Translations under genes and position numbers: made by a program
Notes under the pieces: model-generated
The model's database searches: none
The model's input: only the letters and a program-made list of their open reading frames with translations
What the model was told of the DNA's origin: nothing
Part shown: piece after piece, positions 21,481 through 33,595 of the stretch
How positions within the stretch are numbered: the stretch's first letter is position 1
Layout of the letters: each line of letters begins with the position of its first letter
Origin: Schoenoplectus triqueter
Lineage: Eukaryota; Streptophyta; Magnoliopsida; Poales; Cyperaceae
Assembly: GCA_964058805.1 (NCBI GenBank)
Contig: CAXKVV010000588.1
Coordinates: 1 to 34,678 of the forward strand
DNA: 34,678 bases
Direction of reading: 5' to 3'

Positions 21481-21960
21481 AGTTCTGTTGTCACAATCGG
21501 CTCCTTCTAAAGACACTTTGGCAAAAAAAAAAATTTACGAAACTGATAAGAAGCTTTTGAAATTTATGAAAATAATAAGAATGAATTTTTTATTTCCATT
21601 CAGACTTATTTGTTATTTTTGTTCTCCGAATGAAAATATCATTTCCATGATTCCATCTCAGCCTCCCATAATTTTCGCACCGTTTTCTCTATCTCTCACT
21701 CACTCATATAACAATATTAATTAAATGAAATAAAAAAATACTAACATACAAATAGTTCATTAATAAATTTTCACTATTCGATGATCGATTTATTTAATTG
21801 ATATTTTTATAAATTTAGTTTTATTAATAATTCAACAAATTAAACAAAATTTCAAAGCCATATATTTTATTTTGTTTGAACTAAAAACATATTCATATAT
21901 TTTTTTTAAAGTTGTATGATGTCACAATCGCCTCCACCTAAGGACATTTTAGTTGCAAGT
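21481..21960. repeat. Flank module shared with 31.23-31.75 kb
   Basis: Collinear with about 31238-31740. Shared stretches include CAGACTTATTTGT, TGTTCTCCGAATGAAAATAT, ACAAATAGTTCATTAA and TTTTCACTATTCGATGATCG. The boundary motif TCACAATCGSCTCC appears at both ends of the module (about 21489 and 21922), so this looks like one unit of a larger repeat. Confidence 0.85.
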
Positions 21961-22854
21961 ATGATGTGTTTTATTTTTTTTGTTAGACTTTGGAAAGATA
22001 TATCAACTTCAAAACTATTGTAATTTTAAGTTTCAGTATATTTTAATTAATTGTCCAAATTTTTGTGGTATTATACATTTTTTATTTTAATTCAAAATAA
22101 AATTGATGTAATGAAAAAATGATATATCTGCTGCAATGTCTGCTAGAATGATGTTAATATATAAAATTTCTTAAATTTCCCAACTCCATTTCTCTCTCTC
22201 TGACCTCTCTATTTGCTTCTAAGCTATTATTGAGTAAAAGAATATTAAATAAAAATTAATAGATTCATAAATAAATATATCCATTTCTAAATGTGCCGCT
22301 AACATGATTATGCGCTTTTAATGCCCTCAACTTATTTACTGATAGAGTACGCTGCCTCTATATATAGAATCATTTTCATAATCCAACCATCTCATTTTCG
22401 CCTCTCTCCAACTTAATATAATCAGTAATAGGTCCCAAATTGGACTTCATTTGACTTTATATATTTTTTCTATTGCGAAGATAGCGATAGTTAACATATA
22501 CAACTATAATATATGTCTGAAAATCATTAAAATATTCTCTTGCTACATTCCTTTAATGCCACGACTTAGATAAAATTATATTAGTTGAGTTTTACTAATT
22601 CGGAAATTTCAAGATGTACGTATAGGGGACATTAATTGTCAAATATCGTATAGGCAACATTAATCGTCAAATATTTTTTATTAGTTGTCACAACTTGCAA
22701 ATGTACTGGTAGAATAAATTAAGAAACAAGTAAAAAAAATGTGAACAATACATGCATACACTTCTTAGCTATATCTTTCTTTCTTTATAACTATATGTAT
22801 ATATATACTATTTATATTATCTATATCTATATTATTTGTATAATAAAATGTCTA

Positions 22855-23115
22855 ATTTGCATCGTAAATCTGATATACATCATAAATATAATACAAATCC
22901 TAATGTGAATTGCATCATAAATAGCTCTAAATTGTATTGTGAATAACTATAATTTACATCAGAAGTATACGTGGCGTCATAAATCAAATAATAAGCATCA
23001 CAAATATAATATAAAATATAAAGTTTAAGTAATATATACATCATAAGTCCAATATTAGACCACTCTAATATACATCATGAAAAATCTGATTTGCATCACT
23101 AATCATCTAATATGC
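22855..23115. repeat. Imperfect CATCATAAAT minisatellite
   Basis: About ten variants of TGCATCATAAATCTAATATA (TACATCATAAATATAATA, GCATCACAAATATAATAT, ACATCATAAGTCCAATATTA and others), spaced roughly every 20-35 bases. Confidence 0.75.
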
Positions 23116-25604
23116 AACAGAGTTATAATGCATGTTTGAATTCACATTGAATGTGATATTCCGTATGGTTTTACAAGATGTTTAAAGTACAAGAAATTTC
23201 TTTGCACTTTTTTATTTTAATTCGTTCATTATATTTTAAAGTTGTAAATAATGTCTTTTCACTTGCATGCATCAAACATCTTCTTCAAACATATCTATTT
23301 AAGAATATTAAAATATTATTGCTTACCCTCAAAAATTCGGGAAATTAAAAAAAACAACTTGGGACAAAAGATTCAAAAATTTAAGAAGAAATTTTAAAAA
23401 CCCAAAGAGGCTTAATCCAAGTCCAAAAGCACCAAAGAAAAAGAATAACTCATAGAAATACTCAAAAATTAAAATTCTTAAGAAAAAAATTAAATGTCAA
23501 GCCTACAAATTCAAATCGAAAATATCTTCGAAACTTAAAATCTCAAAACTCAAATTTTATGGAAAAATAAAATTCCTCACAAAATTCTAAGAATTTTCAT
23601 ATATTACTTGATATTTTTGGAGCTACGAAAGTAAAAAAAATCCAAATTATCAATTAATATAATAAAAAATAAATTGATTAAGTATTAAAAATTAATTGAC
23701 GCTTGATTAAGGGGCAAAATGATAAATACAAATTGCTATAAATTTTATTATATTTCAAAAAAATGTTTGAGTAAATTTTTGTGTAATTTGGACAAAGAGA
23801 TCTTTGAGAAATAATTTAAAAGTAAAAGAGAAATTAAAAAAATCAGCAAATGGACAGCTCCAATTAAAAATCAAAATGGAGAGGGGCCAAATTTAAAAAT
23901 TTCACGGTTGCTCCATTGTCGTGCTACAGTACCGAGCTTCTCCACTACTTCAAAACTGAAAAATGGTGATGGTGCTCCTCTACAATGAAAACTCACATAT
24001 TATGTACCGTTGGAAAGAGCACAGAGAGAAAAACACAATGAGATGAAAAAGTCGTGAAATGGTTGAGCGATTTGGGAGAAAACTGAAGGAGAACTTTCCA
24101 ATCTAAAAATAAAATCGAGCAATCCGGGCCATAATTAATCAAATTAACACTTCAAACACCTTCTCCATGGTCATAATAGATTGTTTGAGAGCTTGATTGA
24201 ATTTAAAAAGCTTCAAACTGGTGAGACCGCGAACTCGCAAATCGGATAAAAAACCGAGTTGCTCAAACTCTATACCAGATCATTATATTGATTGAATAAA
24301 CATTGTAGATCAATTTTTAGGGTCAATTAGATGCTAATCAAGCATTAAAATATGAAAAACGATGAAGAAATAAAAGAGAACGACTATGGGGCTTGAAATC
24401 AGGTTTGAAGGCAAAAATGAGTCTCGGGTGCATAATTAGGATCCGGCAAGGTCTAAAATGTAGGAAGAGAATGACAAGAACGTGTTTTAAGCTCTAGAAC
24501 CTTCTAGAAGTCTCTAGAATCATCTGGTGATCAAGTGATGGTTGGGGATGATAAATTTTTAAATTTTCAACAAACATAACAAACTACACTTGTGCCCCAC
24601 TTGTACTCTCGGCTATTAGAACACATTTAAAATACTTAGAACTGGTCTAATACACCACAAAATATTCAGAAGAGTATGAGAAGATGAATAAAGGGAGATG
24701 ATGCATGAATTAGTCAAAGAAAAATCAAACCGATCTCATACACCCATTTACTAGCCCATAGGCCAATTTAAACCTCTCTCCTTCTTCAAACAAAAGACAC
24801 ACAACCTATTCCAAACTGAATGTTAATCCAAAACGCTGTCAAAATAAATTGAAGCTCAAGTTAGATACAAAATAAGATCCAATCTGAGTTAAGATCAAAA
24901 TCAAGCATAAAGATACAAGATTCAATCAAATCCTCTTTTACTTAAGTTATAAATTAGGTCTAGGTAGATCTCTACCCTGTAAACATAGATATCAAGAGTG
25001 TATTAGAGCTTGTAATTCTAATTTGTGCAATAAAGATGAAATTTCGATGTGCAATATCGATTTTTTTCTTTGATGTTTTTATGTTGCAATTCGATCTTCT
25101 TCATTTTTTCCTTTTTCTTTTAGTACAAATTTGCATACAAATATTATTGATGTTAGATGGAGGCTAACTAATGCATTTAAACCATTTAAGATCAATGAAT
25201 CCCTTATAAACGCAAAATCAGCCCAAAAATGGCAGAAAATGTAATAAAAAAAATTGGATGAAATTTACTCCAAATCTTGCAAAAGCATTCAGATCTTCTA
25301 GAAATAAATCATATGGATCTATAGAAATTAATTTTATATTTATTTGATTTTTCTGCAAAAAAGTATAGCCTTTTTAAATCTGAAAAACAGTAAATACTGG
25401 TACATCATTTTCTTCTTTTGTCCCTGGTCTGATTCAAAATGGAAAAATCATATATCTACTATGCCGATTTATTTGAAAATATATCTCTCTGTAAATTATC
25501 ATAATTTTTGGAGCTTTGTACAATTTTCTATGAATTTATAAATCTTCAACTAGTAGATTATAATAATCTGGTTCATAATAAAATAAAAATAACTCTATAT
25601 ACTC

Positions 25605-25840
25605 TTATGCCGGTTGAGTTCAGTCGTGAGCCCATGGTTTTAAAAAGATATATGGCATGCGCCGGCTAATACACAGCAGTGAGCCCTTATCTTCATTTAA
25701 AATACAAAAACAATCCTCCTAATTAATAAAGCTCTTCTAAATCTTGTGTCGACTAATACACAATCACAAGCCCTTGATTTTGAAGAGTTATAAGGCTTAT
25801 GCCAGTTAATGCACAGCTATGAGCTTTTACCTTCAAGAGA
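25605..25840. repeat. Four diverged copies of a ~50-60-bp motif
   Basis: The motif GCCGGTTAATGCACAGC-x-RTGAGCCC recurs at about 25609, 25659, 25746 and 25801. Each copy is followed by a similar CTT..TTTTGAAGAG-like tail. Copies are clearly related but strongly diverged. Confidence 0.65.
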
Positions 25841-27298
25841 AATTAATAATCAAAATATTTAAATTACAAAAATTAAGCTATTTTTTTTTTCAAAAATTGA
25901 GCTATTTTCTATTTTTTTAAATTTCTTTGAATTTTTTTTGTTAAATAGTCCCAAAAGTATTTTAAAATGATTTCAGATAAAAAGTTTTCAATATAAAAGT
26001 TGTTCATCATAACTTTATTGATAGAATCATTATCTGGTCCGAAAGGTTTCTTAAGAAAAATTTTCAGAAAAATCTAAAATACCCCTAGCTGTCCAATTCA
26101 GCCCTTTTTCCAAAAAATAAAAAAAAATAATACCGATCCGTGAATGTAACATATATATATATATTATTTTATATTCTTAAAATACATATATAGAAGAGAT
26201 TATACATAAATTTTTACACAAAAATATGCTATAAATATCTTTCAAATAAGTAAAACAATCCTGACAGCTTCTGATTTCAGAACCGTCCTATACTGGTATT
26301 ATGCTCAAAACAGCACTTTAAAGTGCTCAAAATAAAAAAAGTGTCCAAAATAAAAGTCATTCCTGACATATCATTTGATTTTTTATCAAATAAAATCCGT
26401 ATATTATTAATTCAGTTAACTCTAAGAATTCAAAAAATAATATTATCTGCTGAAGTCTTCGTTAGTTTTCAAATTGTCCTTTGTTGATATTCCTCCTGAA
26501 ATAATATTTTAGAGGGTTCAAATTGAAAAAAATTCCAAATAAAAGTTGTCCATAGTGTTGTCCTTGATACTCTTGTAAAAAAAAAATAGTATCGTACTAA
26601 TATATGTTTCTAAAAAAAATCTAAAAAGGTAACTGCCTGATTATATTTTCTTTACCGTTAAAAATCTGAAAAAATATTATGGTGCATTCTATAAAAAATA
26701 TAAAAATATTTTATTCCAAAAAAATATTAAAAATTATTTATAAACTTAAATATAATTTTAAAATCATAGATATTTTGATAATAAATATAAGCAAAAATAT
26801 AACAAATTTTCTTTATAAATAGATCCTAAAAAATAAATAAAAATAAAAAAGTTTCAAAATTAATCATTTTCCTTATAAAATAATCATTTCAAGATAAAAA
26901 TATAATAATTAAAATAAAAAATAATAAAATAAAATAAAATTAATGCATTCATTGAAAATATATAATAAAATAAAATTTTCTTGAATTAAAAAAATAAATA
27001 CAATTCTTATTCATTAAATTAAATAATTCCAAATAAAATAATAAAAATAAACATAAACAAAATTAGATATATAATGAATAAAATAATTAAAATAAATAAG
27101 AAATAAAAATAAAAATATGAAATAAATATGAATCTCATTCGAAATTGAATAAATTTAAAATGAAAAATGAATTAAATAAATACATAAACAAATAAAAAAG
27201 TAAAAAACAAATTATCAATTAAAGAGAAATTTAATTTCAAACCTAAATCAATTTTCACCTAAAATAAAGATGAAAATAAAAAGGAAAATAAAAAAAAC

Positions 27299-27760
27299 TC
27301 TCAATCTTCAAAATTAAATAAATTTAAATATCGATAAATAAAAAATATAAGTAATAATAATAATAAAAAAATAAAAGACTTTATTCTTCTTATCAAATAA
27401 AAAAAATTCAATTTCAAAATTTAAACAATGTTAACCTAAAATAAAATAATAAATAATAAATAATACTCAATCTTAAAAATTAAATAAATTTAAATATCAA
27501 TAAATAAAAAAACACTAGTAAAATAATAATAATAAATAAATGACTTTATTCTTCTTATCAAATAAAAATTCTATTTTAGAATTAAATCAATCTTAATCTA
27601 AAATAAAACTAACTCTCAAAATTCAAGGCTAAATAAATTTAAATAATAAATAAAAAAAAATATCATCAAAAAAAAGAAATAATAGTAAAAAATAGAAAAC
27701 TAAATCATTTTATCAATAAAAATAAATGTCAAATTAAAATATAATTTACTAGATGTAGAC
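27299..27760. repeat. A-rich tandem array, ~150-165-bp units
   Basis: Units start near 27299, 27466 and 27614. The first two share CTCAATCTT, AAATAAATTTAAATAT and GACTTTATTCTTCTTATCAA in the same order; the third is more diverged. They sit at the end of a low-complexity A/T tract beginning near 26690. Confidence 0.75.
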
Positions 27761-28000
27761 TACCTTGAAAATTTCATATCTTCCCCGTCTTTACTCACAG
27801 CAGCCACTTAAAATTACTTAGCTATTCTATTTATTTTTCCTTTCTTAATCAGATATATTCCTCGAGTTCAAAGCTCAAGGTAATTAATAATTGGGGTTTG
27901 TGACCATTGGAACATTAACGACCCCACAATCAATAAAAAAACCTTTAAATGTGCAATTCAAAGTCATATAAATATACTCAATGCACATTTAGAGTGATCT

Positions 28001-29908
28001 CCGTGTTCTTCTTCCGGAATTTCATCACTTAGTTTTTTTTTCAGGGCGGTGAGAGGCGCGAAAAAGGATCGCACAATTATTTTACAATGCATTTTTTTTT
28101 ATTATACAATGTATAAATGTTGGTGGAAGATGATTTTATATTTTTACAGTATAAACCTATTAATATATTTATAAAATATGTAATTTTAAATTGATAAAAA
28201 TGACGGTCGCAGCAAACGGGTAGTTAACTAGTTATGTGGTAAAGCACTAATAATTGGTACTAGAAGCTTTCAACGGAAAAATATTGACAAATTTAGAGAG
28301 AAATTTTACCAAAATCTCCTTAAAAGTAGGGGGAAAAACTCCTTTACGAAGTATGCTTTGTCTTCTTACCTAAATAAACTTCAAAATTAGTAAATTACCC
28401 AACTGTAAACTAAAGATCTCAGATGAAAATTAAATTACCTCCAACCCAGTTGCTTATGCGTCTTATACCATGGAAAAATTGGAAAAGGGCTCCCAATTGT
28501 AAATGGTTGTTAAAATTCTAGGTAACCTAATGTCCTCTGTAATGTAAATAAAAATGTCATCGTAAAAACAGACGCAATATTTTCATTATATCGATCACAC
28601 TCATTACTTTAATTTTCAAATTTGAACGTTATTTTTTAAATTTTGTCAAAATTGTCAAATGATCCCTCGTCTAAAAATATTTAGTTTCTATATGAACCAT
28701 AATAGAAAACAATAATGTTGTATAAAATAATTTGAATTGTCAATAGAATTTGATGCAACTTTGAACTTTGTTATTACAACCTAAAAGTTTAGGGCTTTTC
28801 AGAGTATATGCAATACTTTAGTTGGACAACAATTCGACGACCGTCCTTTTTTCCATTCTTCTGAGTTCTCACATTTACTACAAAATAGAAATTCAGTCTT
28901 CTGCATTGACAAGCAGCACAACCAAGTCTTTATTAGGCCCGCCTTAACCCCGCTTTTTTTATTTAAGAATTAAGAAATACATATTTAGAGATGTAGGAGG
29001 GTCTGATGATGTAGATTTCGAGATATCAGGGAACGTGAAATTTTTTCAAAAGATAATAACATAAAAATCATACTCAGTTTTTTCAAAGGATATCAAGACA
29101 CCACACAATCATTCTAAAAAGGCCATATTTGTTTCTTCCATCACAACAGACCTTATAATCATACCCAGTTTTTCATTCAGAGCAACAAGCCTATATCAAC
29201 ACTGGACTAAGGCTTCCCCGTAAAATACAGTATTTTACAATATGGAAGCATATGATTCACCATCAATCTCAAAAGTTTTATGTGGAAATTCAATGCTCAG
29301 TTTGATTGAAGATTCAAAATTCATTAAAAGATTGAGTTGACTGCCTATATTAACACAGGTTATAGACACCTTAATAAGCTATTGCGCTGAAAATGCCACT
29401 GAAGGGACAATTGAAAAGGTGTTGGTTCTGTTTAAACAAGAGTCAGAAAGTGATGCCTGAATTTGAGTGAGATTATAACACCTTATTTTGTGCGGCCAAA
29501 CACGGATTATGCAAGCCAAGCTCTCAAACTATACTCTTACTCAATGAACTTGACAAAATGCAACACAAAATAAAACACATTACACAAGAAAGGATAAAAA
29601 CTGAAATTAACATTGTTCAACTAAAGTGATGCATATATGGTTCATTTTCACCGGAAAAAAAAAGTCTGGTAAAACAATACTACCAGATTCTAAGTGGTAG
29701 TAGTAGAAAAAACAATCCACAATGATTAAGTACCTAAAGAATTACTACAATTGAAAAGAAATGGAGCAAAGCTAATATCAGCTGCTTAACTGAATTAAAA
29801 AAAAACATCAAAAAAATATAAAAAAAAGGAAAGGTCACCTCTTTCACTCTGACCAAGCAAGACTGCAAATCTGTATAAGTATTCCTTTCCCGGACATGAC
29901 AACAGTCA
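28001..29908. other. 3' flank of the mTERF gene, no other gene seen
   Basis: AT-rich DNA with no open frame of note. The part next to the stop codon (about 29640-29908) is presumably the 3' UTR of the minus-strand mTERF gene. I did not assign a poly(A) site. Confidence 0.45.
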
Positions 29909-31075
29909 TCAAACCAGCTCCTTCAATCCAAAGGCTGACACATAAGCTTGACCAAGCCCAGGCACATGCTTCTCAAATGGTACTACATATCTCTCACTGA
30001 AGCTTATTTCAGTCATCTTAAAAGCAGTTGAAAGACTGCACAATTTATGTCCATTGGCTTGTAATGCACGCAATACAGTATATCGTGGGATCAATACTCT
30101 TTCTAGGCTAAGCCCGATAAGCACAGGACAAGAAGCTACGCTCCTTGGTTCAAACCCGGCTTTTCTGATCAGAAAGTCCATTTTTGACTTCACTTTATCC
30201 TCAGAGTAAGCAAGCATACTAGGGAACTTCCTAAATGCAGAACACATATCTTCCTGTGACCACCCATAAGTATTCTTGAAGAACTTCACCTTCCTTTTAA
30301 TTGTATTTTTGCTTATGCCACCAAGTAATTTTAAGGCAGACAAAAAGACTCTGGATCCCCTCAAAATCCCCAGCTCCTCAATCAGATCAAGTGTCTGCCT
30401 CAAAAACTCCAGGTTTTGAGTGAAGCAGCGGTTTCCACGCTGAACCAACAACACTATATCTGGATTTGACAATCCAAAATCTTTCAATAGATTTATTTTA
30501 GGAATGATGTTCTTATCAACGTTAAGAGTGAATAGCAAACTATTCTTCTGAATTATCTTTAATAAAGCCTGATCATCCTTTCCCACGAAATCTCTCCAAA
30601 AAATGAATCGCGAGAGAGCGTCTTTCAAACAAAGGGCGGAAGGGTTGTTTCGGATCAACTGAACCAGAAGTTCCCCAGAGCAACCCGCATCTATCAGTTC
30701 AAGCACATTTGGTTTCAAGGTCTTCTCCACATTGTAAGACAGGAGAAGGGGCCAGAACGAAACAACAGCCTTGATCTGGGTATCTGATAAACCTGTGTCA
30801 GAAAGGAACTTTACCACTGTTTCAGGGCGTGCTGAGGACTTGATTGGCGCAAGATTACTGTGAGCTGAGTACTTGAGCGCTCGATCGGGGGAGAAGCCGA
30901 AGGAGGAGATGAGATAGTGGGCAACAAAGGGCAGTTCTTTCTGCGGTTGAGCTCGGGTAGAAAGAGGTGAGCGCAGGAGAGGGGCCAGGAGCGCCAGCTG
31001 GTGGCACTGGGGAGAGGAGAAGAAGCAGGAGGAGATTAATCTCTTAGCGAGGTTGGAAGGCAACCGCTTTGCCAT
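29909..31075 (-). CDS. mTERF-family protein, intronless, full length
   Basis: A single 388-residue open frame. Residues 1 to about 45 are basic and Ser/Leu-rich with no acidic residues, as in an organelle-targeting peptide (RLISSCFFSS, PLLRSPLSTR). The rest shows repeated ~30-residue mTERF motifs: SSARPETVVKFLSDTGLS near 79-96, LSYNVEKTLKPNVLELIDAG near 112-131, LLKDFGLSNPDIVLLVQ, WSQEDMCSAFRKFPSMLAYS, and a final LSLERVLIPRYTVLRAL. mTERF proteins fold into a superhelix that binds nucleic acid and acts in mitochondrial or chloroplast transcription, splicing or ribosome assembly. The length and lack of introns fit the large plant clade of about 350-400 residues. The specific member and target are unknown. 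A truncated duplicate lies at 16165-16593. Confidence 0.93.
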   Translation of the reverse strand: MAKRLPSNLAKRLISSCFFSSPQCHQLALLAPLLRSPLSTRAQPQKELPFVAHYLISSFGFSPDRALKYSAHSNLAPIKSSARPETVVKFLSDTGLSDTQIKAVVSFWPLLLSYNVEKTLKPNVLELIDAGCSGELLVQLIRNNPSALCLKDALSRFIFWRDFVGKDDQALLKIIQKNSLLFTLNVDKNIIPKINLLKDFGLSNPDIVLLVQRGNRCFTQNLEFLRQTLDLIEELGILRGSRVFLSALKLLGGISKNTIKRKVKFFKNTYGWSQEDMCSAFRKFPSMLAYSEDKVKSKMDFLIRKAGFEPRSVASCPVLIGLSLERVLIPRYTVLRALQANGHKLCSLSTAFKMTEISFSERYVVPFEKHVPGLGQAYVSAFGLKELV

Positions 31076-31745
31076 TTCGTGGAGTTTAATTTCCGAACTG
31101 AGGTGTCGGATCGGAAGTAGAATGATGTGATGGGGCTGGAAGCGGAGGCAACTAAAATCCAGTAGCTACGCTCGAACCCCCGATGGTTATGGTCAGATTC
31201 TGTAGGAGGCGCGAGCCAGTATGAAACTCTAAATCCTAAACCCAAAACACTTTGGCAAAAAATAATAATAATAATAATAAAAGTTGCCTCAAATTTAACC
31301 TGTCGGTCAATAGATGGCTAATCTAAAGAAAAAATTTACTAAACTGATGAGGAGGTTTTGAAATATATGAAAATAATATGAATGGATTTATTATTTTTAT
31401 TCAGACTTATTTGTCATTTTTGTTCTCCGAATGAAAATATCATTTTCATCTCAACCTCACATAATTGTCGCTCCGTTTTCTCTCTCTCACTCACTCATTT
31501 GAAAATATTAATTAAAATCAAACTAAAAAATACTAACATACAAATAGTTCATTAACAAATTTTCACTATTCGATGATCGCTTTATATTCGATTGATATTT
31601 TTATAAATTTAGTTTTATTAATAATTAAACAAATTAAACAAAATTTTCAAGCCATATATTTTATTTTGTTTGAACTAAAAGCATATTCATATTTTTTTTA
31701 AAAGTTGTATGATGTCACAATCGCCTCCACCTAAGGACACTTTAG
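30660..31745. repeat. Duplicated mTERF segment, uninterrupted copy
   Basis: Covers the first third of the mTERF coding region, its 5' flank with the empty insertion site (about 31157-31167), and the flank module to about 31745. The partner segment is split across 16179-16676, 20420-20500 and 21481-21960. The order and orientation are the same in both copies. Confidence 0.85.
31036..31245 (-). other. Upstream open frame overlapping the mTERF start
   Basis: A 69-codon frame starts 170 bases upstream of the mTERF ATG and ends 39 bases inside the coding region in another frame. If the transcript starts upstream of 31245 it would act as an overlapping uORF. Its sequence resembles no protein I know, and it may be chance. 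Confidence 0.25.
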
Positions 31746-32075
31746 CAAAAAAAAATATAAAAAACAAAAATAAAAGTTGTCTGGATTTTAACGTCTGATT
31801 AATAGACGACGATCCCAAATTTTTTAATTAATAATAATTTAAAGAAAAAATTATGAGAGTGATAAGGAGGTTTTAAACTTTATGAAAATAATAAAGATAG
31901 ATTTATTATTTTCATTCAGACTTATTTATCATTTTCATTCCCTGGATGAAAATATCATTTCCGTCTCAGTCCCACATAATTTTCGCACCCCTCTATCTTA
32001 CTCACTCATATAAAAATATTAGCTAAAAATATTAATTAAAATCAAACTAAAAACACTAACATAAAATTGTCAATT
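31746..32075. repeat. Second, diverged unit of the flank module
   Basis: This repeats the order of 31290-31545: ATAAGGAGGTTTT, ATGAAAATAATA, TTCAGACTTATTTATCATTT, GATGAAAATATCATTT, CTCACTCAT, AATCAAACTAAAAA. So the module is tandemly arranged here. It fades into AT-rich DNA at about 32075. Confidence 0.75.
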
Positions 32076-32680
32076 AAGTAATTGTCATTGTCTATTTACA
32101 ATTAAAAACAGTAGAAATATAATTAGAATAGTAAATTAATGATAATAAATATTACGATAATAAATAAGTAATTAATAATAATCATATATTTATAATATAA
32201 ATAGTCTTATTAAAAATATGTCGATAAAATAATTATAAAATTAATAACCATAGTTATGATGAAAAAATCAATAGCAATTATAAATAATGATGCCTATATT
32301 AATTAAAATAAATTAAAAATTGTTAAACTTAATTATTATAATATTATTTATCATAGTAGTAGCAATTATTATAGTTAATTGATTATTTTTTTATCTATGA
32401 GATCTTTTTCCAATGCATATGTTTCATTTATTAAAAAAAAATCAAAATATAAAATGATATTTGCAGATGTTGAGTGCATTGAATTTTCTTATTATTTAGG
32501 TCTAAATAGACCATTAATTTTTTATTGATCATTTGAAATGCATTAAGCATGAAAATTCTGAGAAAGAAAAAATAGACTAATATGAATAATAAGTCGATAA
32601 GTTGAATAGCAACATCAATAAATTAAATAATAATGTTAATAAATTGAATAAGGAGCAAAAACAAGAGGGATAGGTGAGAT
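32076..32680. other. AT-rich intergenic DNA, no gene seen
   Basis: Low-complexity A/T sequence. I see nothing beyond short repeats of AATTAAT and ATTATTA type. Confidence 0.6.
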
Positions 32681-32682
32681 GT

Positions 32683-32835
32683 GTGAGTGCCGGCGAAAGG
32701 GGGGAGACGAGTGATAGTGAGAGGGGCAGAAGAGAGGGAGATGGAGAAGTCAGAGAGAGAGAGCACAGAGAAAGGGAGGGTGCAGAGAGAGAGAGAGGAG
32801 AGCGACGATAAGAGAAGAGCAAGAGTGATCGAAAA
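32683..32835. repeat. GA-rich (CT-rich on minus) tract
   Basis: A strongly purine-biased stretch with several GAGAGAGAGA runs. It gives Ser/Leu-rich open frames on the minus strand that are composition artefacts. A CT-rich leader of a minus-strand transcript, or a GAGA-type regulatory tract, is possible but unsupported. Confidence 0.7.
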
Positions 32836-33590
32836 AGTCAGTCTTAAATTGGGATTAATTTTTTTTGGTATCACTTATATATACTTCAAAAAAGAGTTAC
32901 TAAAGATTTCCGAGAGACAAGAGAAGAAGCGCACTTGAAGAACACAATACAAGGGAGAATTGTATGCTGTGTTCGGAAAAGACAAATCACTCTTGAAAAG
33001 GTACAATATTTTTACTTCACCCCGCAAATTTTTCCAAGCAAAGCTCACTGGCGTTTGAGGTAAGTTTTCTTTTTGAGTGATTCCAAGTGCCAATTGAATG
33101 AGTGGTCCAGTAGTGAGACAAGCACCAATTGGGCGAGCGATTTAAATCTTACACATGCCACATCATCAATATTCTCCAATATTGATTGTGTTTGAATCTT
33201 TTCATCTATTTGAATCTAATGATTCACACTGAATCTATTAAGGTAGAATTTATCATCCAAATAATGAAAAATATCTAGAAAAGAAAAAGAGAAATTTCAT
33301 TTTTCACATAGATATTTTTCTCTCCTTATTTGAAGTGATGTGTGTGATATATTCAAGATGAAATTTTACCCTTAAATGATCTAACCTTTTTATAACTCTT
33401 TATAAATTATCATGAATTTAATTATATTACTTATCATAATTATATTATACATGTCTTTAAAAATTAAAAAAAATATATTTAATTTTTTCAATCATAAGTT
33501 TTATTAAATATATTTAAAAATATGTTCTAAATTATTTATTTGAGAACGATATTATGGGCCCAATGTTCGAATTATGTATAAGAGATTGCT
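32836..33590. other. Intergenic DNA, no gene seen
   Basis: No supportable coding region. An imperfect direct repeat (AGTGCCAATTGAATGAG; AGCACCAATTGGGCGAG) lies near 33085-33145. Much of the rest is low-complexity A/T. Confidence 0.55.
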
Positions 33591-33595
33591 CTGAC

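Larger units (their letters stand above)
21961..28000. other. Gene-poor AT-rich DNA with tandem repeats
   Basis: Six kilobases with no supportable gene. Besides the tandem repeats listed separately, the stretch 23900-25110 is less simple. It includes GTCGTGCTACAGTACC near 23920 and, near 24960-25110, text like the end of an LTR (CTAGGTAGATCTCTACCCTG; TTGTGCAATAAAGATG). I could not find a second LTR, a primer-binding site or any pol motif, so no retrotransposon is called. Confidence 0.5.

Noticed and set aside
22855..23115. Spaced repeats that might suggest a CRISPR array
   Set aside because: Units are irregularly spaced, diverged and AT-rich, and the window is plant nuclear DNA.
23900..25140. 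Candidate LTR retrotransposon
   Set aside because: LTR-like text near 24960-25110 has no visible partner repeat, primer-binding site or pol motif.
32577..32874. Leu/Ser-rich minus-strand open frames
   Set aside because: They come from the GA-rich tract and adjoining AT repeats; composition alone explains them.
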